From positions 62,001-126,000 of the forward strand of contig NZ_NRRL01000003.1 in NCBI RefSeq assembly GCF_016583645.1: DNA of 64,000 nt. Direction: 5' to 3'. Made by a program: the position numbers and the translations under genes. Below are positions 23,521 through 31,990 of the stretch, piece after piece. Under the pieces are notes generated by a model. That model saw nothing but the letters and a program-made list of their open reading frames with translations. It did no database searches and was not told the origin of the DNA. The number at the start of each line of letters is the position of its first letter. Position 1 is the stretch's first letter. This DNA comes from Rhodovibrio sodomensis (GTDB lineage: Bacteria; Pseudomonadota; Alphaproteobacteria; Kiloniellales; Rhodovibrionaceae).

Positions 23521-24210
23521 TCAGGCGAACAGCTCGCCCTGCGGGTCGAGCCAGCGTGCCTCGGCCTCGCCCAGGCTGTGCACGCGCGTGCCGTCGAGCA
23601 GGCAGGCCGTATAGCGGGCGTGATGATGGCCATGCAGGATGGCGCGCACGCCCATCGCGCCCGCGAGTGCGTCCAGGGCCGGCTTGCCGGTGGGAAAGCA
23701 CGACGGCGCCTCGTGGACCACCAGTACGTCCGCGGCCTGGCCCCAGAGGGCGTCGTAGTCTTCGGGCCACAGGGTGCCGTGGTGGCGCAGCGGCAGCCCG
23801 CCGCGCCAGCGCTGGCTCTTGGGCACCTGCTGGACAAAGGCGTCCCGGCTGGTGTGCCGCCGTTCGGCGCCGCCGGACCAGATCTTGCCGCGAAAGACCC
23901 CGCCGAGTCCGGCGACCCGAAGGGCGTTGATTTCGACCACGCGCCCAGACAGGTTCCGGTCGGCGAGCGCCGAGGCGAACAGGTTGTCGTACCAGTGCTC
24001 GGAATCGCCCTCGTGGTTGCCGGCGATCCACCAGACCGGCGAGCGCGCGGAATCCAATCCGGCGTCGGCCAGCTCGGTCTCTAGCGGTCGGGTCAGGTCG
24101 CAGTCGCCGAGCACGATCACCGCTCCGGGCGCGGGGGCGCCGGTCAGCGCGTCGCGCAGGCCGGAGAAGTCGCCATGCGGGTCGCCGAGGATCAGCCAGG
24201 CAGCGGACAT
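23521..24210 (-). CDS. Calcineurin-like metallophosphoesterase, second copy
   Basis: 229 residues. Motifs: LGDPHGDFSG (Asp, His), VLGDCDL (Asp), IAGNHEGD (Asn-His), VVHEAPS (His) and LHGHHHARY (His), so the metal site looks complete. The sequence is divergent from the copies at 19772 and 34153. Substrate unknown. The start at 24210 has a weak ribosome-binding site. Confidence 0.85.
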   Translation of the reverse strand: MSAAWLILGDPHGDFSGLRDALTGAPAPGAVIVLGDCDLTRPLETELADAGLDSARSPVWWIAGNHEGDSEHWYDNLFASALADRNLSGRVVEINALRVAGLGGVFRGKIWSGGAERRHTSRDAFVQQVPKSQRWRGGLPLRHHGTLWPEDYDALWGQAADVLVVHEAPSCFPTGKPALDALAGAMGVRAILHGHHHARYTACLLDGTRVHSLGEAEARWLDPQGELFA

Positions 24211-24232
24211 GCGGCGTCGGGTCCTATTGAGC

Positions 24233-24682
24233 TCAGCCGGCGGCCGGGGCGTCGTGCCAGCGGGGGTGAGTGCGGGTCGGCGTGCGCCGCGGCGTGACGC
24301 GTCGATCAGCATCGACCAGCGCATAACCGATGCACCGATCCGCGCTGACACGGGTGGTGTTGAGATCGGCCTCGTAGACGGCGCCGCAGCCGGCGCAGCA
24401 GAGGTTCTGGGCTCCGGGCGCGCGCGGTCCCTGGATCATCTTGCTGGTGGGTGTATCGCAGTTCGGACAGTCGCTGCGCGCGCGGCTTGGATGAGCGGGC
24501 TCGGCCAGGTAGTCGACCGTCTTGCGCGCCGAGCGCCGGGCGGCGCGCTTGAGGTTGTGGGTGCGCGCCACGTCCCGCAGCCCGTCGAGCGCGGCGTGAA
24601 AAACCAGGGCGAACAGGGCGACGGCCAGCAGGACGCCGATGAATAGGAGGAAGGGGTTTTGGGTCTGCAGGTCCACGGTCAT
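24233..24682 (-). CDS. Membrane protein with zinc ribbon
   Basis: 149 residues. One hydrophobic helix (FLLFIGVLLAVALFALVFHA, ~11-30) precedes a basic region and a zinc-ribbon-like pair CPNC...CAGC (~71 to ~98). AAGG nine bases upstream supports ATG 24682. It is followed by the phosphoesterase gene after 22 bp, suggesting cotranscription. Function unknown. Confidence 0.65.
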   Translation of the reverse strand: MTVDLQTQNPFLLFIGVLLAVALFALVFHAALDGLRDVARTHNLKRAARRSARKTVDYLAEPAHPSRARSDCPNCDTPTSKMIQGPRAPGAQNLCCAGCGAVYEADLNTTRVSADRCIGYALVDADRRVTPRRTPTRTHPRWHDAPAAG

Positions 24683-24766
24683 GGAGCCCATCCTTGGGTC
24701 TTGGGTGGCGGCTGTGGGGGGTGCCGTCGTCCGCCGTTTGGTCGGGTTGGCAGGCGGTGAAACGCT

Positions 24767-25162
24767 TCAGGCGGCCGCGTGCCGCAGGACCGCGGGGGCT
24801 GCGCCGATCTCGCGCCAGCCGATCCGGGCGCAGACGTGCAGGCGCCCGTCCGCAGAGACCACGAGGTCACCCACGGAGGTGGAGCGCTGACGTGGCTTGC
24901 TCGGGGCGACCTCGGGAAGCGGCGCATCCGCCCAGCTCGCCTCGATGTTCTGCGTGGCGACCCAGATCCGGCGGAGGGTGTGTTCGAGATCCTCGTTGTC
25001 AGCGGCCTCGATCAGGGCAGCTTCCCGGTAGAAGCCGGCCTCGGCGAGCTCGACGACCTGGCTATCGCTGCCGTCGCCGAAGGTCGCCTGGAACAGGTCC
25101 TCGTCGCGGTCGGACTCCTTCAGTGCGGCGCCGTCGAGATGAAATAGGCGGTAGCTGGCCAT
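24767..25162 (-). CDS. Uncharacterised 131-residue protein
   Basis: Begins MASYRLFHLDGAALKESDRD, a beta-alpha start, with a helical middle (EAALIEAADNEDLEHTLRRI) and a basic Ser-rich linker before a C-terminal strand pair. GGAGG upstream of the ATG. No family recognised. Confidence 0.62.
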   Translation of the reverse strand: MASYRLFHLDGAALKESDRDEDLFQATFGDGSDSQVVELAEAGFYREAALIEAADNEDLEHTLRRIWVATQNIEASWADAPLPEVAPSKPRQRSTSVGDLVVSADGRLHVCARIGWREIGAAPAVLRHAAA

Positions 25163-25235
25163 CTTCGGCCTCCCGTTTTGATGCTCCAGGACCAGTGTCG
25201 CGGATCGGTGCCCGAGCGGATGGGGTGGGGCCCGA

Positions 25236-25487
25236 CTAGGAGCCTGTAGGCGCCACGAAGGGTGCGTGTCTTGGGCGAGCGGTCGCCTTCCAGCCCTTGG
25301 CGGTCAGCTGAAAGCCGGGCGCGAACTCGCCCATCGCCATCGCGGCCGGCATCGGCTTAACCCACCCACGCATCCGCCAGACCAGGTAGTCGCAGAACCA
25401 CACGTCCTGGACCGCGCAGACCGAGTTCTCGGGCATGCTGTCCTGGAGGTAGGCGAAGGTGACACGGATCTCGGTGTTGCCAGCCAT
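25236..25487 (-). CDS. Uncharacterised 83-residue protein
   Basis: Begins MAGNTEIRVTFAYLQDSMPE and has three Trp residues in a compact region (VWFCDYLVWRMRGWV), suggesting a small folded domain. Lies in a row of single-gene units. Unknown function. Confidence 0.58.
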   Translation of the reverse strand: MAGNTEIRVTFAYLQDSMPENSVCAVQDVWFCDYLVWRMRGWVKPMPAAMAMGEFAPGFQLTAKGWKATARPRHAPFVAPTGS

Positions 25488-25555
25488 GCTGTACTCCTTG
25501 AGGTTGGATGCAGCGTCGATCCGCGTCGCGTGGGTGTCGGTTGGCGTGCGTGCGT

Positions 25556-25846
25556 TCAGCGACGAGCGCGAACGGCCGGGCGCAGGTGCCAGGTAGCCAG
25601 GAAAGCGCTGATGATCAGGGCAGCGGTCCCTGCGGCCCAGCCGTTGATCGGCGGGAGGTCGCCTTTCAGCGCGAGGACGACGAAGCCAATTGAGAACAGG
25701 AGGCCGAGCCAGTACGAGAATGTCGAGATGACGTAGCCCGTGTCCCGGCCGGACCAGGCGGCGCGCAGGTCGGGCAGTTCGGCGATCACCGCCACGAGCA
25801 GGCCAGTTGGGAAGAGCCAGAAGATCAGCTGGGTCATCTCGGACAT
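25556..25846 (-). CDS. Three-helix membrane protein
   Basis: 96 residues with hydrophobic helices at about 5-23, 40-60 and 67-86 and a basic tail. The ribosome-binding site GGGAGGCCCAAG is almost the same as that of the gene at 25162. No family recognised. Confidence 0.62.
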   Translation of the reverse strand: MSEMTQLIFWLFPTGLLVAVIAELPDLRAAWSGRDTGYVISTFSYWLGLLFSIGFVVLALKGDLPPINGWAAGTAALIISAFLATWHLRPAVRARR

Positions 25847-25879
25847 CTTGGGCCTCCCGTGGCTTAATGCGCCGCCGGT

Positions 25880-26170
25880 CTACTGTAGGACGTAAGTGTT
25901 ACCAGCAACCTCGCAGAGGTATGCAGGCTTGAGGCTGCCAGCGTCGAGTAGCTCGCAGCGCGGGTCGATCTCTGGGGAGGTCACCCGTGCCACCGGCTTG
26001 GCGATATCGCCCTGAGCGAGCGGCCAGTCGCTGACCGCCGAGTTCGGATGTGACACCGGGTTGGAGCCTGGGAAGGGCACCTGGTCGTGGGGATCGATCA
26101 CCGGGCGCCGATCGTCGGCGCAGGCGGTCAGCAGGGCCAAAGCAGCCGCACTCAGCAGCAAGTTCTGCAT
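25880..26170 (-). CDS. Small lipoprotein
   Basis: 96 residues with a lipoprotein signal (MQNLLLSAAALALLTAC, lipobox LTAC) and a Pro-rich mature part ending with CELLDAGSLKPAYLCEVAG, two cysteines that may pair. Anchored in the outer or inner membrane by inference. GGAG eight bases upstream overlaps the end of the previous gene. Confidence 0.68.
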   Translation of the reverse strand: MQNLLLSAAALALLTACADDRRPVIDPHDQVPFPGSNPVSHPNSAVSDWPLAQGDIAKPVARVTSPEIDPRCELLDAGSLKPAYLCEVAGNTYVLQ

Positions 26171-26175
26171 GGTGC

Positions 26176-26376
26176 TTACTCCCAGTCGTCGGCGATGGTG
26201 CGGGTGCGCGGGCGGCGCAGGGTGCAGAAGGTGAGGTCGGCGACCAGAATCGCGAGGATCACGCCGAACGCGGCGGCCGGCCCGGCCGTGAAGATCAGCG
26301 CCACGGCCAGGACGGCGTAGCAGGCGATCGCGGCGACGCCGTTGGCGCTCGCGAGCTGGCGGGCTAGTCCGGTCAT
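26176..26376 (-). CDS. Small two-helix membrane protein
   Basis: 66 residues from ATG 26376 (AAGGAG nine bases upstream), with hydrophobic helices at about 13-32 and 35-55. It ends 5 bp before the lipoprotein gene starts, so the pair is probably cotranscribed. Unknown function. Confidence 0.6.
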   Translation of the reverse strand: MTGLARQLASANGVAAIACYAVLAVALIFTAGPAAAFGVILAILVADLTFCTLRRPRTRTIADDWE

Positions 26377-26411
26377 GCGCGTCTTCTCCTTTTTCACGGG
26401 TTTTCCGGGCG

Positions 26412-26459
26412 GCGCGCCCGGGCGCGGTGTCGCCAGACACGCACCGCGCCCGGGTGCGC
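26412..26459 (-). other. Leader hairpin with duplicated arm segment
   Basis: GCGCGCCCGGGCGCGGTGTC pairs with a right arm reading GACAC-G-CACCGCGCC, with CAC twice around one G. 35 nt upstream of the start at 26376. Confidence 0.75.
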
Positions 26460-26532
26460 TGCTTGCACGGCTTTCGATTCGCGTCTCGCGGTCGTGGGGC
26501 GGGCAAGCGGCTGTTGGCGGCGCCCGTGGCAG

Positions 26533-27405
26533 CTAGGCCCAGGCGAGCGCCGGTGTTCGCTGGGCGGCCATACGCGAGCGCAGGCGCTCTGGCGTGAGTG
26601 CGGTTCCGGATATGGTGTCGTAGCCGTACCCGGCGCTGAAGGCGTGAAGAACGATGTTCGCCACGGCGATCGGCGCGCCGGACTCGACCTCCGCGGCATT
26701 GGTGTGATCGATGGCGCGTCCGTCGACGACGACGGCATGACCTGGACCGATCGCTTCGAGGAGACCATCGGCGCGCATGATCAGGGCTGCGTCTTCGCCA
26801 AGGCCGATACCGCGCATGCCGGGGTTGGCGGCCGTCACCGACATCAGCCGGGTGAACCGTCCGCGCTCGAGGAAGTGGGTGTCGATCACCAGCTCCCGCA
26901 CCAGCCCGAGCCCGCTGCTCATGCTGACGGTATCCCGGTAGAGCGCATCGGCCGAGCCGCCGCCCGTGATCATGGCGGTCGACATGGCGGCCGCGCCGGC
27001 GCTGGTGCCGGCGATGACGGCGCCCTCGTCGTGCCGGGCGAGGATCGCCCGCATCAGGGCAGACCCGCCGAGGATCGCCACCAGCCGGCTCTGATCGCCC
27101 CCGGTCAGGAAGATGATGTGGCTTTCCATCACGGCAGCGACGGCTTCGGCAGACATCGCCTCTGCGCGATCGGCGACCCGGAGCGCGTGGACCTGGGCGG
27201 CTCCGAGCCGGGTAAAGGCTGCGACGTAGTCAGGCAGCACCGCGTCGGGGATCCGAGATGCGCTCGCGATCACGCTGACGACGGGGGCCTGGCGATCGGC
27301 GAGGTCGACGACACGGCTGAGCACCTCCAGGCCGGAGGTCTTGTCTTCGGCGCCTCCGATCGCGACCAGGCAGCCGCGCTGTTGGGTGCAGGGCGTGGTG
27401 GCCAT
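26533..27405 (-). CDS. Cyanophycinase-like peptidase (S51)
   Basis: 290 residues, close to the family length. LVAIGGAEDK opens the fold, FLTGGDQSRL matches the conserved GG(D/N)Q segment, IAGTSAGAAAM carries the nucleophile Ser, and IDTHFLERGRFTRL carries the His. These are the marks of cyanophycinases, periplasmic or cytosolic peptidases that release beta-Asp-Arg from cyanophycin. No signal peptide is visible. The gene is divergent from the plus-strand gene at 27577. A related S51 peptidase with another substrate cannot be excluded. Confidence 0.82.
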   Translation of the reverse strand: MATTPCTQQRGCLVAIGGAEDKTSGLEVLSRVVDLADRQAPVVSVIASASRIPDAVLPDYVAAFTRLGAAQVHALRVADRAEAMSAEAVAAVMESHIIFLTGGDQSRLVAILGGSALMRAILARHDEGAVIAGTSAGAAAMSTAMITGGGSADALYRDTVSMSSGLGLVRELVIDTHFLERGRFTRLMSVTAANPGMRGIGLGEDAALIMRADGLLEAIGPGHAVVVDGRAIDHTNAAEVESGAPIAVANIVLHAFSAGYGYDTISGTALTPERLRSRMAAQRTPALAWA

Positions 27406-27439
27406 GAACGCCTCCTCGTTACGGGATGACCCAAGGCTG

Positions 27440-27522
27440 TTTAGCGGAAGATGGGGTGACAGGGTGGTGGCGGGCCGCTAAATAGGCGTCTCCCGCGGAA
27501 CATCGCGTGCGAAGTACGGTCG
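27440..27522. promoter_or_regulatory. Divergent control region with inverted repeat
   Basis: Between divergent genes at 27405 and 27577. TTTAGCGG (27440-27447) and CCGCTAAA (27475-27482) form an inverted repeat around GAAGATGGGGTGA (27447-27459), and GAAGTACGGTCG lies at 27511-27522. The middle element recurs at 37187 and 49172. An operator or promoter is inferred. Confidence 0.45.
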
Positions 27523-27576
27523 CGAGCCTTTCATACGGCGACCGTTCGAGCGGAAACAGGAGAGGAGGCGGTCGCC

Positions 27577-27903
27577 GTGCAGGCGTTTCTGATCGACCCG
27601 GAGCATGAGACGGTTGGGGTCGTCGAGCTCGACCATGCGGCGAATGTCAAGGCGGTGATCGAGGGTGTCTCTGTCGGCGAGATCGTGCCGCCGGAACTCC
27701 CGGTCCGGCTGCTCTACGATCCGGCGGCCGGGGACGATCCTTTCCGGTTGGATCTCTTCGAGCTCGACGGCATGCGCTTGCCGATGACCGGGCGGGCGCT
27801 GGTCGTGGGCGGCAAGATCGGGGACCGGCTGTCGCCGCCAGAGGTGCCGTTCGCCGCGGTACGCCGGCGGGTGCGGTTTCCGAAGCTTCAGTTCGGCTTC
27901 TAG
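27577..27903 (+). CDS. Uncharacterised plus-strand protein, GTG start
   Basis: 108 residues, MQAFLIDPEHETVGVVELDH..., beta-rich with a Pro/Leu-rich centre (IVPPELPVRLLYDPAAGDD). GGAGAGGAGG eight bases upstream of GTG 27577 is very strong. One of only four plus-strand genes to the right of 4 kb; its stop shares a CTAG with the convergent acetyltransferase gene. No family recognised. Confidence 0.72.
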   Translation: MQAFLIDPEHETVGVVELDHAANVKAVIEGVSVGEIVPPELPVRLLYDPAAGDDPFRLDLFELDGMRLPMTGRALVVGGKIGDRLSPPEVPFAAVRRRVRFPKLQFGF

Positions 27904-28361
27904 GCGAGCTCGAGCCGGTAGCGATTGAGGTCGCGGACGCGTCCGGCGCGCGTACCGTTATGGACGAAGCCGAAGCGCGGATACCAGGCGTTGGTTTCAC
28001 GCTCGATCGGCACGAAGAGCTGCAGGGCCTGCTGACCATGCGACCGGGTCTCCGCGATCGCCCGCTGCATCAGCGCGGATCCGATGCCCTGGCCGACGTG
28101 GGCGCGCTCGACGCCGATCTCGTGTAGCGTGGTCGCGCCGTCGGGGTGATGATAGAGACGCAGGAAACCGATCACGTCATCCGCGCGGTCCGTTTCGACG
28201 ATCAGGAGATGCCGGTGGTCTGCTTCTGGGTTGTCCGGATTCTGACGGTCGACGGCATCGGCAAGCACTGGGCGCTGGACGAAGCCGAAGGCGCCGCGGT
28301 GCTGCCTGCATATCCGCTGAATGACCAGGATATTGGCGTGGCGGGCAGGGCGCTGTGTCAT
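27900..28361 (-). CDS. GNAT family acetyltransferase
   Basis: 153 residues from ATG 28361. The acetyl-CoA loop reads VERAHVGQGIGSALMQRAI, the Q/RxxGxG/A signature, after strand TTLHEIG; LQLFVPIERETNAWYPRFGF is the typical end of the fold. The substrate is unknown. The stop TAG overlaps the convergent gene's TAG in the 4-bp palindrome CTAG. An ATG at 28397 is possible but has no ribosome-binding site. Confidence 0.82.
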   Translation of the reverse strand: MTQRPARHANILVIQRICRQHRGAFGFVQRPVLADAVDRQNPDNPEADHRHLLIVETDRADDVIGFLRLYHHPDGATTLHEIGVERAHVGQGIGSALMQRAIAETRSHGQQALQLFVPIERETNAWYPRFGFVHNGTRAGRVRDLNRYRLELA

Positions 28362-28393
28362 GACTCGAGGGTCCTGATGACAGGGCCGGGCGG

Positions 28394-28714
28394 TCAAGCG
28401 ACCAGATCGAGGAGGCCTTGACCCACGATCATCAAGATGAAGGTTCCGAGGAACAGGTCGCGCAGTACGAGTTGAGCCTCGCGCGCCGGGCCGTCCGGGA
28501 TCACGGGCGCCGCCACCGCGTGGGAGATCTAGACCAGCAGCAACATCAGCAGGGCGACCAGGACACGCGCGGTCGAGACGTCGATCGAAGCGATGCCGCC
28601 GGAGAGGAGAAAAGCGAGGGCGTGCGAGGCGACGAGCAGCATCAGGAAGAAGCTGGCTGAGCCCAGGGCGCGCTTGGCGTCCAGGTTGGAGAGCAGCTTG
28701 GAAAGCGGCGTCAT
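28394..28714 (-). pseudogene. Membrane protein gene interrupted by an in-frame amber codon
   Basis: From ATG 28714, 61 residues with two hydrophobic helices (RALGSASFFLMLLVASHALA and ARVLVALLMLLLV) run to TAG at 28531-28529. The same frame then continues protein-like for 44 codons (LVLRDLFLGTFILMIVGQGL) to TGA at 28396-28394, including a third helix. One base change in the TAG codon would restore a 106-residue three-helix protein. Recent nonsense mutation, amber read-through or a sequencing error are all possible. Confidence 0.6.
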
Positions 28715-28765
28715 CGGATGCGATCTCTCGCGCTGTGGGTGGATTGAGGACCCTGGCGGTGCCGG

Positions 28766-29392
28766 TCAGTTCATGGCCGGCACGCCGGCGGCGGCTTCGG
28801 TCTCTGCAAGGAGGACTTTGTAGCCGGCGGGCGCTGGGCTGGCAGGGTCGATCTGCAGGGTGCCGGTGTCGATCCGGCCGAGCACGAAGGGCTGGTCGTG
28901 CTGCGAGATCAGGAACGACCGGACGGTCTCGCTGTCGATCTCAGCGGTGGGATAGATCATCAGCCAGGCGCGGCCATCGGGCCACTGGATGCGCCAGGCG
29001 CTCACGGGGCCGTCGATCGGACGACCGCTGTTGTGGATCGCGCCGCCGGCGTGGGTCGGCGCGTCGGCACCCGAGTCGAAGACATCGCGCTTGTCAGAGC
29101 TGACCGCCACGTAGTTGCCGCGCTCGTTCACCCGGATGTCGTTGAAGACCATGAACTCGGACTGGCCCGGCGCGCTGTCCAGCGTGAACATGCCGGCGCT
29201 GATCGGCTGGACTGAGACCTCGCGGGCATTTGTCTGGTGCGCAGCGAGGTCGGCGACCACGTCGGCCGAAAGATCGAGGCTGCCGATCGTGACGGACAGA
29301 GCGCCATCGGCGCGAACCAGCCAGGCGCTGGCGCGTCGCGGCTCGATGGTGCGCGGAACCGGTTCGCCGTCGATCAGGGCTTCATGGGGCAT
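28766..29392 (-). CDS. Uncharacterised 208-residue protein
   Basis: Soluble, beta-rich: SAWLVRADGALSVTIGSLDL, QSEFMVFNDIRVNERGNYVA, SAWRIQWPDGRAWLMIYPTA. Repeated Trp/strand patterns suggest a beta-sandwich. Located just upstream of the interrupted membrane protein gene. No family recognised. Confidence 0.68.
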   Translation of the reverse strand: MPHEALIDGEPVPRTIEPRRASAWLVRADGALSVTIGSLDLSADVVADLAAHQTNAREVSVQPISAGMFTLDSAPGQSEFMVFNDIRVNERGNYVAVSSDKRDVFDSGADAPTHAGGAIHNSGRPIDGPVSAWRIQWPDGRAWLMIYPTAEIDSETVRSFLISQHDQPFVLGRIDTGTLQIDPASPAPAGYKVLLAETEAAAGVPAMN

Positions 29393-29491
29393 GGCTTATC
29401 TCTCGGTCTTGCGTGTGTCGGCGCAGGCGCCGGGGCCGGCGCGCGCCTGGAAAGCGCCGGACCCGGTGTGCGTGCGGGATTAGGTTTCGTC

Positions 29492-30052
29492 TCAGGCCGC
29501 CTGGGGCGTGGCCGAAGCGTGTTCAGCGAACATGAGCCAGCCGTGGGTGTGCAGCGTGGCGAGCGCGTTCAGGAGCTCGACGGCGTCAACGCGCGCGTGA
29601 TCCGGGCGGCCGGCGTTCAGCGTCCGCTCGATGTTGTCGAGACTCAGGCTCCCGCCCTTCTGGTGGGCGGCGAGGATCGCGTTCTGAACGCTGGCGGCGA
29701 CCGGGTGCACGTCGGTGCCAGGCCGGTCGGCCGAGGTCGGGATGAAGTGAACCACCTCGATGCCGGAGCCGATGTCTTCGCGCACGGCCGCCATCCCGAA
29801 TTCGATCAGGTTGGCGAGACCGATCAGCATCCGCTCCATCGTGGCCGGCTCCAGCGGGACGGGCCCGTCGGTCGGGTTGTCGGCCTCGTACGCCCGAACG
29901 GCCTGGACGATGGCGTCGAACGACATCCAGCCATCGAGCATCATGTGCCCGACCAGGCCGGCCTCCGTGTCGTTCCATATAGCCTCCGCCTCGCGACTGA
30001 AGGTCTTGTACGAGCCGTCGTGAGCGTGGTGGGTCGCGCGTAAGAACTGCAT
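29492..30052 (-). CDS. Uncharacterised 186-residue helical protein
   Basis: Begins MQFLRATHHAHDGSYKTFSR and is largely helical, with segments IVQAVRAYEADNPTD and MERMLIGLANLIEFGMA; the C-terminal half (LSLDNIERTLNAGRPDHARV) resembles a winged-helix or helical bundle. TGGAG precedes the ATG at 30052. No family recognised. Confidence 0.68.
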   Translation of the reverse strand: MQFLRATHHAHDGSYKTFSREAEAIWNDTEAGLVGHMMLDGWMSFDAIVQAVRAYEADNPTDGPVPLEPATMERMLIGLANLIEFGMAAVREDIGSGIEVVHFIPTSADRPGTDVHPVAASVQNAILAAHQKGGSLSLDNIERTLNAGRPDHARVDAVELLNALATLHTHGWLMFAEHASATPQAA

Positions 30053-30075
30053 CTTGATCTCCAGGCATGAGAAAA

Positions 30076-30122
30076 GGAGCGCCGAGGGGCGTGCGTTAAG
30101 CACGACGCCCCCTCGGCGCTCC
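30076..30122 (-). terminator. Intrinsic terminator
   Basis: A long stem (GGAGCGCCGAGGGGC and onward) with a loop around TTAA, followed on the minus strand by TTTTCTC. 22 nt past the stop at 30144. Confidence 0.85.
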
Positions 30123-30143
30123 TGTGTCGTGCCCGTTTCCGGG

Positions 30144-31277
30144 CTAGTCGCCGCCGCCGCTGCTGCTGCCACCACCGTCTCCGTCGCTGGCAGACAGGCC
30201 GCTGCCTGACGCGGCCACACCAATGACAGCGGCCGTCGCGAGTGTAGCGGTGTCACCGCCATCGCCGGCGTTTGCGCGTGCGTGGTGACGGGTCCGGCGC
30301 GACAAATGTCGGCGGCCCGCGGTCATGCTGGCGTCCTGCCGTCCGCGGGTCTCGACCCGGGGGCGGAGGGGTGTGTCCAGGCTGATAGCGGCATTCCCCA
30401 GGACGCCTTGAACAGCGAGGCGAAACTGGTGGTCCGCGGCGGTAACCGCGTCGACGGCGGGCCCGATGGCCTTGCCCCAGGATGCGATCTTGTCGGGGCG
30501 CTCACGAGCTTCGCGGAGCCTGGTCTGGACCCCGCGCAGGGCGTCAGCCATTGGCTCGACCTCGATGCGGGTCCAGGGTCGCAGGATGGCGTGTCGGCCG
30601 AGCGCCAGCTGCGCCGTCGGGTGGGCGGAGTTGGCGCCGCAGGCGGGCAGGATCTCGTCCTGGACTGTTGTCAGCACGATCCTGGTTTCGGCCTGAACGA
30701 CCTCGGCCAGCTGCTGGAAGCGATCGACCTTCGCCCAGAGATCCAGCGCCTGCCGCAGCGCCTGCTGCAGCTTGGTGGTGCCGGACCGGGGATCGGAGGT
30801 CTCGGACGTGAGGGCGCTTGCCAGCCCCAGGATCGCGCGCTCCAGAGACGTTTGCTGGGATGCCAGCGTTTTCGTCTGGGTGTGGAGCAGGGCTAGGTTG
30901 TTGAGCGCTGTGACTGCGATGAGGGAGGCCTCGCCACAGTCGCTCATGGCTTGGTCCAGGAGGTCGGATGTACCGCGCGCAGAGGCGTCGGAGCCGGTCA
31001 AGGACGCCCACAGGCTACGATAGCGGGGGTTCGACCGGCGTACCTCGATCAGCCTGCCGACGAGGTGGCTGGCGTGGGTCAGCTCGCCTGACAACAGGCG
31101 CAGGTCACGGAGCAGGGACTCGAGGCCCTCGCGGGCTTCGCCGAGCGCCCAGTCCGCGGCGGCGCATCGATCCGCGCCGGCGGCAGCGCTCGTGGGCGCG
31201 CCGCCAAGCACGGCCTGGCCGTGCTTTTCAGCGATGTGATGGCACAGTGGGCCATAGCCGATCAGAAGGTTGGACAT
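30144..31277 (-). CDS. Uncharacterised 377-residue helical protein
   Basis: Predominantly long helices (ALGEAREGLESLLRDLRLLS, LAEVVQAETRIVLTTVQDEI) up to ~310, then a basic Arg/His-rich stretch and a Gly/Ser/Asp-rich tail (GDGGGSSSGGGD) with a hydrophobic patch (ATLATAAVIGVAASG). The helical bundle plus low-complexity tail suggests a structural or surface role; no family recognised. Confidence 0.7.
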   Translation of the reverse strand: MSNLLIGYGPLCHHIAEKHGQAVLGGAPTSAAAGADRCAAADWALGEAREGLESLLRDLRLLSGELTHASHLVGRLIEVRRSNPRYRSLWASLTGSDASARGTSDLLDQAMSDCGEASLIAVTALNNLALLHTQTKTLASQQTSLERAILGLASALTSETSDPRSGTTKLQQALRQALDLWAKVDRFQQLAEVVQAETRIVLTTVQDEILPACGANSAHPTAQLALGRHAILRPWTRIEVEPMADALRGVQTRLREARERPDKIASWGKAIGPAVDAVTAADHQFRLAVQGVLGNAAISLDTPLRPRVETRGRQDASMTAGRRHLSRRTRHHARANAGDGGDTATLATAAVIGVAASGSGLSASDGDGGGSSSGGGD

Positions 31278-31331
31278 GCGGAAGTCGCCTTCGGCCTGTT
31301 GGGGAATGGGCGGCTGGGCACGGGTAGGGGG

Positions 31332-31568
31332 TCAGCCCTCGATCAGGGCCATGACCTTGTCGCTGCACGGGACGTTGGACATCGCCACGCCGCTGGTGTC
31401 CGGGTCCAGCTTCTTCCCGGAGCCGACGAAAGCGAAGCAGAGGCCGGTGCGGGAATCCTGAACGTACTGGATATCTTGCGGATCGATCGTCAGGTTCCCG
31501 CTCGTGGACGCGCCGCAGCCGGTGAGCAGCAGGGCGGCCGCCGTGAGGGCGGTGAGGGTTTTGGTCAT
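31332..31568 (-). CDS. Small lipoprotein
   Basis: 78 residues with a lipoprotein signal (MTKTLTALTAAALLLTGCGA, lipobox LTGC). The mature domain carries two further cysteines (TGLCFAFVG, NVPCSDK). It lies 54 bp downstream of... and between membrane-protein genes, fitting an envelope cluster. Unknown function. Confidence 0.72.
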   Translation of the reverse strand: MTKTLTALTAAALLLTGCGASTSGNLTIDPQDIQYVQDSRTGLCFAFVGSGKKLDPDTSGVAMSNVPCSDKVMALIEG

Positions 31569-31628
31569 CGGGTACTCCGTGGTGAAGTGCGGGAGGTGTG
31601 GAAATGGGGGCGCCGTGCGGCTCGCGGG

Positions 31629-31964
31629 TCAGGTCAGGCCGAGCCAAAGTGGGGCCGTCGACGAGGCCATGGCGACCAGAACCAGTGCGCCGAAGACGGC
31701 GACATCGCGCACTCGCCAGCACGCTCGCCAGCGACGATCGATGAGGGCACGGATGCAGGCGCCGATGACGAGGGCCGTCACGACGATCATCGACAGCAGC
31801 GGCAGCGGGCCGATTTCCATCAGCATGTCCCAGCTCGTCATCTGCAGATCCCGCGCCACGGTCGTGGCGGCGAGCGCGAAGCTGTCGAGCAGCATGCCGA
31901 TCAGAAAGGCCGCGCCGGCGAGCAGGACCAGCCGGTTGGACTCGCGCCTGTAGGGCCGGTGCAT
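31629..31964 (-). CDS. Three-helix membrane protein
   Basis: 111 residues from ATG 31964 (GGAGG five bases upstream). Hydrophobic helices at about 11-31, 47-70 and 88-107. No family recognised. Confidence 0.65.
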   Translation of the reverse strand: MHRPYRRESNRLVLLAGAAFLIGMLLDSFALAATTVARDLQMTSWDMLMEIGPLPLLSMIVVTALVIGACIRALIDRRWRACWRVRDVAVFGALVLVAMASSTAPLWLGLT

Positions 31965-31990
31965 GGGATCCTCCGTCTTTCGGGTTGGCA

